Source: Phycicoccus sonneratiae (GTDB lineage: Bacteria; Actinomycetota; Actinomycetes; Actinomycetales; Dermatophilaceae). Taken from it: DNA of 64,000 nt. Both the position numbers and the translations under genes were made by a program. The notes under the pieces were generated by a model. That model had not been told where the DNA came from. It worked only from the letters and a program-made list of their open reading frames with translations, and searched no databases. Shown here one piece after another: positions 17,875-26,590 of the stretch. Numbering within the stretch: position 1 is the stretch's first letter; each line of letters starts with the position of its first letter. The DNA lies in NCBI RefSeq assembly GCF_016887965.1, contig NZ_JAFDVD010000024.1:40413-104412 (forward strand). Direction: 5' to 3'.

Positions 17875-18477
17875 TCAGCCGTCCGACGCCGAGGAGGCCA
17901 GCAGGGTGGCGTAGTCCTGCGCCGTCAGCGGCCGGTCGGTCAGGGCGCCACCGGGCAGCGGCGCCTCGATGGGCGAGCCGTCGGAGGTGAGGACGACGTC
18001 GTCGACGCCCGGCACCGAGGTGAGGGTGAGGACGAGCTGGCCGGCCGCCAGCGGCAGGCGCCCGGCACCGGTCGGCAGGGAGCCCGCCCGCAGGTCGACC
18101 GTCGCCCGGCCGCCCTCGAGTGAGGTGAGCGTGGCCTGCACGTCGGGCCCGAGCGCGGTCGAGCGCCCGGCGGCCCGGTCCGCCTCCGTCGGCCCCTCGA
18201 CGAGGAGGCGCAGCGCCTGCCCGACCGCGTCGCGCGACGAGCCCGGGTCCGCCACGGGGGACGCCGGCACCAGCCGGTCCTCCCGCACGAGGAAGACGAA
18301 CGGACCCCGCGTCGCCGACTCCGTCGGGGAGGGCGCCGCCGCGTCCGAGGGCGCGAGCAGGTCGTACGGCACCGAGGCGATGGTGCTCGCCGGGGTGTCG
18401 TGCGGTGCGCCGCACCCGGCGAGCGCCGCCGCGACGAGCAGGACCGACGCGCCGACCGTCCACCGCCCGGCGGTCAC
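17875..18477 (-). CDS. GerMN-domain lipoprotein
   Basis: A 200-aa lipoprotein. A signal peptide ends in the lipobox LAGC, followed by a Ser/Thr/Pro linker and a GerMN-type domain (FVFLVREDRLVPASP, then VGQALRLLVEGPTEADRAAG and LTLTSVPGVDDVVLTSDG). The GTG start overlaps the stop of the upstream histidine kinase (GTGA), so it is the third gene of a regulator-kinase-lipoprotein operon. This recalls MtrA-MtrB-LpqB, where the lipoprotein modulates the kinase. A cell-envelope sensing role is inferred. Confidence 0.85.
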   Translation of the reverse strand: MTAGRWTVGASVLLVAAALAGCGAPHDTPASTIASVPYDLLAPSDAAAPSPTESATRGPFVFLVREDRLVPASPVADPGSSRDAVGQALRLLVEGPTEADRAAGRSTALGPDVQATLTSLEGGRATVDLRAGSLPTGAGRLPLAAGQLVLTLTSVPGVDDVVLTSDGSPIEAPLPGGALTDRPLTAQDYATLLASSASDG

Positions 18478-19852
18478 GACCCGCCCTCCGCACCGTCGCC
18501 GCCGGCGGGCAGGCCGATGACGAAGGTCGCCCCACCGCCCGGCGTCTCCTCGACCCACACCCGACCCCCGTGCGCGCGGACGGTCTCGGCGACGAGGCTG
18601 AGGCCCAGGCCGGTGCCCGGGGTCGACCCCCGCGAGCCGATCCGGCTGAACCGGTCGAAGACCCGCGAGCGCTCGGCGTCGGGCACGCCCGGGCCGCGGT
18701 CGACGACGAGCACCTCCACCGAGCCGCTCCCCGACCGCAGGAGCACCTGCTCGACGCCGCCGCCGTGGCGGTCGGCGTTCTCCAGGAGGTTGACGAGTGC
18801 CCGGTGCAGCTGGGGCTTGCTGCCCTCGACGGGCGTGAGGGGCCCCACCACCTCCACCCCGACGTGCGCGCGCCCGGTGTCCGCGAGGGTGTGCCGCACG
18901 AGGGCCTCGAGGTCCATCGGTTCCGGATCGCGTTCGAGCACACCGGCATCGAGCCGGCCGAGCTCGAGGAGGTGCTCGAGCGACCGGTGCAGGCGGCGGA
19001 CCTCGCGGTCGACGAGGTCCGCCGCCGCGCGCTGACGCTCCGGGTCGCGCCCCTGCGCGGAGCGCAGCACGGTCACCGACGTCATGAGGGTGGTCACCGG
19101 TGAGCGCAGCTCGTGGGCGACGTCGGCCGCGAACCGCGCGTCCCGCTGCATCCGTTCCTCGAGCGCCTCGACCATCGAGTTGAACGAGCCGACGATGACC
19201 GCGAGGTCCGGGTCGGAGGTGTCGGGCAGGCGCGTCGTCATCCGGCCCGCCGCGATGGCCGCCGCCGCCGAGGCGACGTCGCGCAGCGGGGCGAGGGTGC
19301 GCGCCGAGGCCGACCCGCCGAGCAGCGCACCGACGGCGGTCGTCCCGGCCGCGAAGGCGGCCAGCACCACGGCGAGGGTGCGCAGCGTCGACTGCAGCTC
19401 GGTCGTCGGCGAGATCTCGTAGACCGCGACCCCGACCGCGGGCACCGGGACCCCGACGACCACGGCCGGTCCGCCCGCGAGGGTCGTCCAGGCCCGCGAC
19501 GCCCGCCCCTGCGCGGCCGCGGCCCGCACGTCGGCGGGGACGTCGGCCTCCCCGGTCTCGAGGGAGGAGGTGTACCACTGCCCCGAGCGGTCGACGAGGA
19601 CGACGGCCCCGGGCGGCGGCGAGGTCTCGTCGAGGACGTCGCTGACCGAGGAGCCGGCGGTGAGCAGGCCCTCGCGGAGCAGCGCGGCGTCGACGAAGGC
19701 CTGGCGGGTCGCGGTCGCCTCGCGCTGACCGACGAGGTAGTGCCGGGCGGTGAGGTAGGTACCGACGGCCAGCAGGGTCGAGACGACGAGGGCCAGCAGG
19801 GCGAAGGAGGCCGTCGAGGTCGCCCGGATGCCCAGCCGCCCCGCCGCCGGCC

Positions 19853-19856
<4 letters not shown>
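18474..19856 (-). CDS. Membrane sensor histidine kinase
   Basis: A 460-aa kinase with two membrane segments (FALLALVVSTLLAVGTYLTA, and TLAVVLAAFAAGTTAVGALL) bracketing a ~130-residue extracytoplasmic sensor. A HAMP domain follows, then the H box RFAADVAHELRSPV with H248, N box LVNLLENADRHGGG, G1 VVDRGPGVP, F box VFDRFSRIG and G2 GTGLGLSLVAETV. The GTG start overlaps the response-regulator stop, and its own stop overlaps the lipoprotein start. It phosphorylates the adjacent regulator. The signal is unknown, probably envelope-related. Confidence 0.92.
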
Positions 19857-20563
<707 letters not shown>

Positions 20564-20684
20564 CCCCGCAGTCTGCCAGCCGGCCGCTCGGCACCGGGCC
20601 GGCGCACCCGCTCGGGCGCAGGTTGTCACGAAACTGCAAAGTGACGGCGCGCCCACCGTCATCCCCGGTTGGGAGCCTGCGGGC

Positions 20685-20996
20685 ATGACGACGCCCCCGC
20701 CCCCCGACGACCGCGAGGACGCCCTCACGCTCGCGCTCGACGGTGTCTCGGGCGCCGACGACCGCCGCCGGGTGCGCGCCGGGGTCGCGGCGGGGGTGGT
20801 GTCCGGCCGGCCGGTGCGGGTCGACCTCTCCGGGCTCGACCGGCTCTCGTCCCGCACCGTCGCCACCATCCTCTGGGCCCGGCGCAGCTGCGCCCTGCGC
20901 AACCTCGGCTTCTCGGTCGTCGGCGACCACGGGATGACGCGCCGGGTCCTGCGCGGGAGCGGCCTCGGCGGCGACGAACCGGGTGCCCCGTGGTGA
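20685..20996 (+). CDS. STAS-like (anti-sigma antagonist-type) protein
   Basis: A 103-aa protein with the STAS-like core PVRVDLSGLDRLSSRTVATI, then ARRSCALRNLGFSVVGDHG and a hydrophobic/basic C-terminus. SSRT falls where the phosphorylatable serine sits in STAS antagonists. Its stop overlaps the GTG of the next gene, a SpoIIE-like fragment, which supports a partner-switch-like unit. No anti-sigma kinase is nearby. Confidence 0.6.
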   Translation: MTTPPPPDDREDALTLALDGVSGADDRRRVRAGVAAGVVSGRPVRVDLSGLDRLSSRTVATILWARRSCALRNLGFSVVGDHGMTRRVLRGSGLGGDEPGAPW

Positions 20997-21478
20997 CCCG
21001 CATCGTCGGGACCGCCCTCGTGCACAGCGAGGAGGCCCGCGGCTGGCGCGTGAGCACGGTCGAGTACCCCGAGGGCCGGGCCCACATCGAGCACCGGTCC
21101 CGCCTGACGCAGGTGCTCGTCGGCGACCGGTCCGGCAGCATGGCGGCCCCCGGTGTCCCCTGCTACTCGACCGCCGCGTGCACCCCCGACGGCGAGCTGC
21201 TCGTCGCGGTGCGCTCGGCCCCGCCCGCCCTCGTCGTGACCACCGACGGCTGCCGGGTGCACCCGGCGGACGGGACCGGGCACGACAGCGTCTTCCCCGC
21301 AGCGGGCGAGCGGCTGATCCTGCTTTCCTGCAACGCCTACGAGGTGGCCCCCGACCTGCTCGCCGAGGAGGTCCGGGCCTCCCCCGGCCGGCTGGCGCTC
21401 GACGCGCCCGAGGACCTGCTCCTGGCGCTCCTCGGGCCGGGCGGCCGCGGGGCCGGCGCCGTCATCACCCACGACTGA
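20993..21478 (+). CDS. SpoIIE/PP2C-like short protein, probably degenerate
   Basis: A 161-aa protein. The segment TPDGELLVAVRSAPPALVVTT then ERLILLSCNAYEVAPDLL resembles the C-terminal half of SpoIIE-type PP2C phosphatases (an/GhpP motif and the lllYTDGlvE motif). The metal-binding aspartates are not present where expected. It may be a non-catalytic binding protein or a family I cannot place. It is translationally coupled to the STAS-like gene upstream (TGGTGA) and followed by a 60-aa reading frame. Confidence 0.45.
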   Translation: MTRIVGTALVHSEEARGWRVSTVEYPEGRAHIEHRSRLTQVLVGDRSGSMAAPGVPCYSTAACTPDGELLVAVRSAPPALVVTTDGCRVHPADGTGHDSVFPAAGERLILLSCNAYEVAPDLLAEEVRASPGRLALDAPEDLLLALLGPGGRGAGAVITHD

Positions 21479-21496
21479 CCGACCCGAGGAGACACC

Positions 21497-21679
21497 GTGA
21501 ACCACAGCCCCGCCTTCCTCGACGCGCTCGCCGAGGAGCGTGCCGCCATCGCCCTCCGGCTGGGCCTCGCCCCGACACCCGAGGACGCCGCCGAGGCCCG
21601 GGGGCGGTTGCGCGACCTCGATGAGCTCGAGGCGCGGGCCCGTCCCGACGTCGTCGGGCCCGAGGGCTGTCTGGGCTGA
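21497..21679 (+). CDS. Small protein, unknown
   Basis: A 60-aa acidic helical protein (FLDALAEERAAIALRLGLAP, then AAEARGRLRDLDELEARARP) with a GTG start and GAGGAG ribosome site, 18 bp after the SpoIIE-like gene. Probably the third gene of that operon. No family recognised. Confidence 0.5.
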   Translation: MNHSPAFLDALAEERAAIALRLGLAPTPEDAAEARGRLRDLDELEARARPDVVGPEGCLG

Positions 21680-21785
21680 GCTCCCCGGCGCCGGCGCTCG
21701 CCCGTCGACCCCGAGCGCCCCCCGTCCGCCCCGGGGTCGATCTGGGGGTGACCCCTGATGCGCCCCGGCCCGGCCCCGCGGCACG

Positions 21786-22946
21786 GTGAGGCCCATGACG
21801 ACGGTGTGGGGTCCGGGGGTGCGGCTGGCGGCCGGTGCGGCGCTCGCCGCCGCGGTCGTCGCGATGGCCCTGCCGCGGGTCACCGGTACCTCGTGGGAGC
21901 CGATCCTCGCCGCCCTCACCCGCCCGAGCCCGGCGCAGCTCGGGCTGCTCGCGGCGCTCTGGCTGGTCGGGCTGTGGGTGCACACCCCGTCGCTCACCGC
22001 GGCCCTGCCCGGCCTCTCGCACCGCCGGGCCCTGCTCCTCAACCTCTCCGGTTCGTTCGTCTCCAACCTGCTCCCCCTCGGCGGTGCCGCCGGCACGGTC
22101 GTCAACTGGCGGATGGCCCGCGGCTGGGGCTTCGGGTCGGCCGCGTTCGGCCGCTGGGCCCTCGTGACCAACCTCGCGGACACGGTCGTCAAGCTCCTCC
22201 TGCCCGGCGTCGTCCTCTGCTGGGTCGCGGTGTCCGGTCGTGACCTCGCCGGGCCGCTGACCGCCCCCGGGACGGTCGGGGTCGCGCTGCTCCTCGCCCT
22301 CGTCACCGGCGTCGTCGTGCTCGGGCGGGACGACCGCGCCGTCCGCCGGCTCGGCCGGCTGCTCGACCGGCTCGCCGCCCGCCTCCGGCCGCTCCCGGTG
22401 GCGCCGGAGGGCTGGGGCGAGCGCGCAGCACGGTTCCGGCGCGACAGCGCCCACCTCGTGCGCACCGGCTGGGCCCGGATGCTCGGGGGCAAGGTCGGCT
22501 ACGCGCTGTTCCAGGCACTGCTGCTCTGGGCCTGCCTCGAGGTGGTCGGCGCCCCGGCCGCGCCGGTCGTCGTCGCGTCGGCGTTCGTCGTCGAGCGCCT
22601 GCTCTCGATGCTCGTCATCACCCCGGGGGCCACCGGCATCGTCGAGGTCGGGATGGCCGGCGCCCTCACGGCGCTGGGGGTGCCGGCCGCTCCGGCCGCC
22701 GCCGGGGTCCTGCTCTACCGCGCGTTCGTCGTCGGCATGGAGGTCCCGGTCGGCGGGCTGGCGCTCCTCGGGTGGTGGGCCGGTCGGCGGCGCGGGGCCC
22801 GGGCGGTCCGGCCCGTGGTCCGCTCGCACCCCGCCGACCGCACGGCCGGTCGGACGGCGCATGATGCCAGGAGCGACCCGACCGAAGGAGCACCCTCGTG
22901 GAGTACACCCGTCTCGGCAGCACCGGGCTCACCGTCAGCCGGATAG
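21786..22946 (+). CDS. UPF0104 / lysylphosphatidylglycerol synthase-type membrane protein
   Basis: A 386-aa protein with about eight hydrophobic segments. LLNLSGSFVSNLLPLGGAAGTVVNWRMARG and ITPGATGIVEVGMAGALTALGV are the conserved loops of the UPF0104/LPG-flippase family (transmembrane part of MprF). The synthase domain is absent. These proteins are thought to translocate lipids or glycolipids. Start is GTG 21786 or ATG 21795. The C-terminal ~16 codons run into the following aldo/keto reductase gene in another frame. Confidence 0.8.
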   Translation: MRPMTTVWGPGVRLAAGAALAAAVVAMALPRVTGTSWEPILAALTRPSPAQLGLLAALWLVGLWVHTPSLTAALPGLSHRRALLLNLSGSFVSNLLPLGGAAGTVVNWRMARGWGFGSAAFGRWALVTNLADTVVKLLLPGVVLCWVAVSGRDLAGPLTAPGTVGVALLLALVTGVVVLGRDDRAVRRLGRLLDRLAARLRPLPVAPEGWGERAARFRRDSAHLVRTGWARMLGGKVGYALFQALLLWACLEVVGAPAAPVVVASAFVVERLLSMLVITPGATGIVEVGMAGALTALGVPAAPAAAGVLLYRAFVVGMEVPVGGLALLGWWAGRRRGARAVRPVVRSHPADRTAGRTAHDARSDPTEGAPSWSTPVSAAPGSPSAG

Positions 22947-23866
22947 CCCTCGGCTGCATGAGCTACGCCGACGGCTCGCGCGGCAACCATCCGTGGGCCC
23001 TCGACGAGGAGACGTCGGGCGCGTTCTTCCGGCAGGCCGTCGAGCTGGGAGTCACGTTCTGGGACACCGCGAACGTCTACAGCGCCGGCACGTCCGAGGA
23101 GTTCGTCGGCCGGGCGCTGCGCCGGTACAGCCGGCGCGAGGACATCGTGCTGGCGACCAAGGTCCACGGCCGGATGCACGACGGTCCCGGCGGGAGCGGC
23201 CTGTCCCGCAAGGCGATCCTCGAGCAGGTCGACGCCTCGCTCTCCCGGCTCGGCACCGACTACGTCGACCTCTACCAGATCCACCGCTTCGACCCCGAGG
23301 TCCCCGTCGAGGAGACGATGGAGGCCCTCCACGACGTCGTGCGCGCGGGCAAGGCCCGGTACATCGGCGCCTCCTCGATGTGGGCGTGGCAGCTCGCGAC
23401 GATGCAGCACGCGGCCGACCTCGGGGGCTGGACCCGGTTCGTCTCGATGCAGGACCAGTACAGCCTCCTCATGCGCGAGGAGGAGCAGGAGATGTTCCCC
23501 CTGCTGGCCCACCAGGGGCTGGGGTCGCTCCCGTGGAGCCCGCTGGCCCGGGGACGGCTGGCCCGGCCGTGGGGCGAGCAGACCGAGCGCTCGGGCACCG
23601 ACGACTTCGGCAAGCGCCTCTACCGCGACTCGGACGCCGAGATCGTCGGCGCCGTCGAGCGGGTGGCGCGGGAGCGCGGCGTCGCGATGTCGACCGTCGC
23701 GCTCGCGTGGGTGCTGCGGAACCCGGTCGTCGACGCCCCCATCGTCGGCGCCACGAAGGAGCACCACCTGCCGGACGCCGTCGCCGCGCTCGACCTCGAC
23801 CTCACCGACGACGAGGTCGGGGCGCTCGAGGCGGCCTACACGCCGCGGCGGCCCAGCGGCTTCTGA
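22898..23866 (+). CDS. Aldo/keto reductase (YghZ/AKR11-14-like)
   Basis: A 322-aa TIM-barrel reductase: MEYTRLGSTGLTVSRIALGC at the N-terminus, FWDTANVYSAGTSEEFVG with the catalytic Asp and Tyr, LATKVHG with Lys, YQIHRFDPEVPVEETMEAL, and C-terminal NADPH-site IVGATKEHHLPDAVAAL. The long form with the GRL(A)RPWGE insert matches the voltage-gated K+ channel beta/AKR11-14 group. GTG start with AAGGAG upstream. It overlaps the 3' end of the UPF0104 gene by 49 bases and converges with the esterase gene. Confidence 0.9.
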   Translation: MEYTRLGSTGLTVSRIALGCMSYADGSRGNHPWALDEETSGAFFRQAVELGVTFWDTANVYSAGTSEEFVGRALRRYSRREDIVLATKVHGRMHDGPGGSGLSRKAILEQVDASLSRLGTDYVDLYQIHRFDPEVPVEETMEALHDVVRAGKARYIGASSMWAWQLATMQHAADLGGWTRFVSMQDQYSLLMREEEQEMFPLLAHQGLGSLPWSPLARGRLARPWGEQTERSGTDDFGKRLYRDSDAEIVGAVERVARERGVAMSTVALAWVLRNPVVDAPIVGATKEHHLPDAVAALDLDLTDDEVGALEAAYTPRRPSGF

Positions 23867-23875
23867 GCGGCCCGG

Positions 23876-24769
23876 TCAGCGCCCCGGCGCCACGAGGCCG
23901 CACGCGATGCGCACCCGCTCGGCGACCATCGCCATCGTCACGCGCGCCCGCACGGGGTCGTCCGTGAGGAAGTAGTGGTCGACGTCCGGGGTCACGTGGT
24001 GGAGGACCTCGACGCCCGCAGCCCGCAGCCGGGCGGCGTAGCGGTCGCCGTCCGGGCGCAGGGCGTCGCGCCCGCCGGTCATCACGACGGTCGGCGGCAG
24101 GCCGGAGAGGTCGTCGGCGAGCAGCGGCGACGCGTACGGCTCGCGGCGCCGGGCGACGTCGGGGAAGTAGACCCGTCGGACGAGGCGGCGCAGGTCGGGC
24201 CCGACCATCCCGGGCCGGTCCTCGACCGGGGAGGCGAGGTCGAGCGCGGGGACGCCGAGGACCTGGAGCACCGGCGCGTACGACCCGTGGTCGCGCGCCA
24301 TGAGGCACACGGCGGCGGCCACCTGCCCGCCCGCGCTGAACCCGCTGACCACGAGGCGCCGGCCGTCGACGCCGTACTCGGCTCCGTGCGTGGCGAGCTC
24401 GGCGGCCACGTCGTCGCCCTCCTCCTGCCCGACGGGGTAGCGGGCCTGCGGCGCGACCGACCAGTCGACGTTGGCCACCGCGACACCGGCGGTGGCGGCG
24501 AGGTACCGGCACCACCAGTCGTCCATCTCCGGGTAGCGCATGACGAAGGCCCCACCGTGGAAGTGGACGACCACCGGCGGGGTGCCGTCCGAGTTCGTGT
24601 CCTGCGGACGGTGGAGGTCGACGCGGACGTCACCGTGCCGCGTCGGGACCCGCAGCCGCTCGGGCGCCGGCAGGTCCTGGCCGGCGAAGCGCAGCGGCTC
24701 CCCGTAGCGCACGGTGAACGGCGCGGACTTCTGCATCAGCCACGCCTGCGCGTCGTCGAGGAGGGTCAC
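23876..24769 (-). CDS. Alpha/beta hydrolase, HSL-type esterase
   Basis: A 297-aa protein with the hormone-sensitive-lipase signature: VVVHFHGGAFVMRYPEM (oxyanion HGG), GFSAGGQVAAAV (nucleophile elbow), Asp in MTGGRDALRPDGD, and His in DVDHYFLTD. Likely a cytoplasmic carboxylesterase for short acyl esters. GTG start. Convergent with the AKR gene, 9 bp away. The aldolase gene lies 43 bp upstream on the same strand. Confidence 0.9.
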   Translation of the reverse strand: MTLLDDAQAWLMQKSAPFTVRYGEPLRFAGQDLPAPERLRVPTRHGDVRVDLHRPQDTNSDGTPPVVVHFHGGAFVMRYPEMDDWWCRYLAATAGVAVANVDWSVAPQARYPVGQEEGDDVAAELATHGAEYGVDGRRLVVSGFSAGGQVAAAVCLMARDHGSYAPVLQVLGVPALDLASPVEDRPGMVGPDLRRLVRRVYFPDVARRREPYASPLLADDLSGLPPTVVMTGGRDALRPDGDRYAARLRAAGVEVLHHVTPDVDHYFLTDDPVRARVTMAMVAERVRIACGLVAPGR

Positions 24770-24812
24770 GCCCGGTGGTTCGTGGCGACCGGGTCCGCGG
24801 ATGGCCGGGCGG

Positions 24813-25547
24813 TCAGGCCGGGTCGGGGTCCGTGTCCTCCGCGAGGACGGCCCGGACCCCGGCCGCCAGGACCGCCGCGTCGCTGGTCACCGCGAGGAAC
24901 CCGATGCCGTGCGCCCGCAGGCGCCGGGCCGCGGCGGGCGAGCCGGCGAACGCGCCGACGAGCAGGCCCTGCCGCCCGGCGGCCGCGACGACCCGGGCCA
25001 GCGGCCCGTCCGGGTCGTCGTCGTCGAGGAGGGCCTCGACCGTCGTGCCGAGGGAGAGCGCGAGGTCGAGCGGGCCCACGAAGAGACCGTCGACGCCGGG
25101 TGTGGCCGCGATGGCCTCGACGTCGTCGAGCGCTCCGGGCGTCTCGACCATCACCCAGCAGCGGACCAGCTCGTTCGCCGCCTCCGGGTCCTGGGCCACA
25201 CCTCCCCAGAGCGGCGCGAACGGTCCCCAGCTGCGTTCTCCCAGAGGGGGGTAGCGAGCGGCCAGCGCAGCCCTCTCGGCGTCGGCGGCGCTCGTCACGG
25301 ACGGGACGACGACCCCCGCCGCACCGGCGTCGAGGGCCGCCCCGATCCAGGCGGCATCGACGGCCGGGACGCGGACCAGGAAGGGAGTGGGCACGGACGC
25401 CAGTGCCCGGCCGAGGACGTGTAGCGCGGCCCGGTCGACCGGCCCGTGCTGGGCGTCGAGGGCGAGCCAGTCGAACCCCGAGCCGGCCAGCCGCAGCAGC
25501 AGGTCGACGTCGGCGGTGCTCGTCCAGATGCCGCGGGAGGACTCCAT
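24813..25547 (-). CDS. HpcH/HpaI-family aldolase
   Basis: A 244-aa class II pyruvate aldolase. FDWLALDAQHGPVDR holds the base His, MVETPGALDDVEAIAATPGVDGLFVGPLDLALSLG the metal-binding Glu and Asp, and GVVVPSVTSAADAERA the barrel strand. Members split 2-keto-3-deoxy acids to pyruvate and an aldehyde. ATG 25547 is chosen; nothing upstream in frame is conserved. Confidence 0.9.
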   Translation of the reverse strand: MESSRGIWTSTADVDLLLRLAGSGFDWLALDAQHGPVDRAALHVLGRALASVPTPFLVRVPAVDAAWIGAALDAGAAGVVVPSVTSAADAERAALAARYPPLGERSWGPFAPLWGGVAQDPEAANELVRCWVMVETPGALDDVEAIAATPGVDGLFVGPLDLALSLGTTVEALLDDDDPDGPLARVVAAAGRQGLLVGAFAGSPAAARRLRAHGIGFLAVTSDAAVLAAGVRAVLAEDTDPDPA

Positions 25548-25692
25548 CGCGCCATCGTGCCAGCCGACCGACGGGGTGACGCCGCTCTCGCGCGGCCCGC
25601 GCGACCCGGCCCCGGTGGGACGATGGACGTGGCGAGGCACGCGCCCTGCCGGTCGAGGTGCGGCGTCGGTGCACCGCCGGGAGGAGGAGGCC

Positions 25693-26148
25693 ATGTCCGC
25701 CACCCACACCCACCCCACGCGCGGGTCCCGTCCGGCGCGCCGGCTCCGCCCCGCACCCCGTTCCGCGAACCTCGGCGGCCTCGTCGTCAACCTCGTGCTG
25801 CTCTACCTCGTCAACGAGCGGCCGGGCTGGGACGCCGTGCCGTTCCTCACCGGCGACACCCCGCTGGTCCTGCCGCTGGTCAACGCCGCGCTGTGGACGG
25901 GCGTCGTCGTCGAGGCGCTGGCCGTGCTGCTGCACACCCCCGGCTTCCGGGCGCTCGGTGACCTCGTGACGTCGGCGGTCGGCCTGACGGCGACGCTGCG
26001 GGTCTGGGACGTCTTCCCGTTCGACCTGACCTCGGGATGGCACCTCGTCGCGCGGGGCGTGCTCGTCCTCGCGGTGGTCGGCGGGGTCGTCGGGATCGTC
26101 GCGGCGCTCGTCCGGCTGCTCGGGTCACCCTGGCGCCCGCAGGCCTGA
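25693..26148 (+). CDS. Four-helix membrane protein, unknown
   Basis: A 151-aa protein with a basic, proline-rich N-terminus and about four membrane segments (LGGLVVNLVLLYLVN, LPLVNAALWTGVVVEALAVLL, VTSAVGLTATLRVWDVF, VLVLAVVGGVVGIVAALVRLL). GAGGAGGAGG precedes the ATG. No family is recognised. It ends 13 bp from the detached ligase fragment, with convergent orientation. Confidence 0.65.
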   Translation: MSATHTHPTRGSRPARRLRPAPRSANLGGLVVNLVLLYLVNERPGWDAVPFLTGDTPLVLPLVNAALWTGVVVEALAVLLHTPGFRALGDLVTSAVGLTATLRVWDVFPFDLTSGWHLVARGVLVLAVVGGVVGIVAALVRLLGSPWRPQA

Positions 26149-26161
26149 CCGGCCGTCCGGC

Positions 26162-26425
26162 TCAGGACCCGCCGAGCGCGCGCACGGCGTCGATGGTGTC
26201 GGTCTCGTCGAGCGGCTTGTCGTCGCGGTAGCGCAGGACCCGGGCGAACCGCAGCGCCACCCCGCCCGGGTACCGCGACGAGCGCTGCACGCCGTCCAGG
26301 GCGATCTCGACGACCTGCTCGGGGCGCACCGTGACGACGTACCCGTCGGTGGGCCCGTCGGCGAGGTCGGTGAAGCGCTCGGTCTGCCACGCGAGCATCT
26401 CGTCGGTCATCCCCTTGAAGGTCTT
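26162..26425 (-). pseudogene. Detached original 3' end of the ATP-dependent DNA ligase gene
   Basis: From the KTFKG-equivalent core at 26425 down to the stop at 26162, the frame encodes [37 protein letters not shown] and [15 protein letters not shown]. This is the ligase OB-fold terminus with motif VI, in high-GC host codons. It is collinear with residues 424-509 of the ligase at 27736-29265. It was cut off by insertion of the adjacent cassette. An internal ATG at 26410 could allow translation, but without the catalytic domain it would not ligate. Confidence 0.9.
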
Positions 26426-26554
26426 CGGGGGGCGCCATGCACAAACGCTCGGTTCGCCTGATCAGCGGTCGCCGGGTGGTGTTTCGGGCATGGAACGCCT
26501 TGCCCGAGGCCAGCGGGTGCTCACGGATTGCGAGACTCGCGCATCGAACGAATG

Positions 26555-26583
26555 TTGAGTATGGCGCGAACAGCGTGTATGTT
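26555..26583 (+). promoter_or_regulatory. Promoter of the cassette TIR-like gene
   Basis: TTGAGT (26555-26560), 17-bp spacer and TATGTT (26578-26583) end seven bases before ATG 26591, suggesting a leaderless transcript. TCGAACGAATGTTGAG (26544-26559) overlaps the -35 and matches the actinobacterial LexA-box pattern TCGAAC-N4-GTTCGA at 9 of 12 positions. DNA-damage control is possible but unproven. Confidence 0.5.
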
Positions 26584-26590
26584 CGAACAC

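Noticed and set aside
26162..26410. An independent 82-aa gene
   Set aside because: It is the collinear end of the neighbouring ligase gene, left behind by insertion; no separate function is supported.
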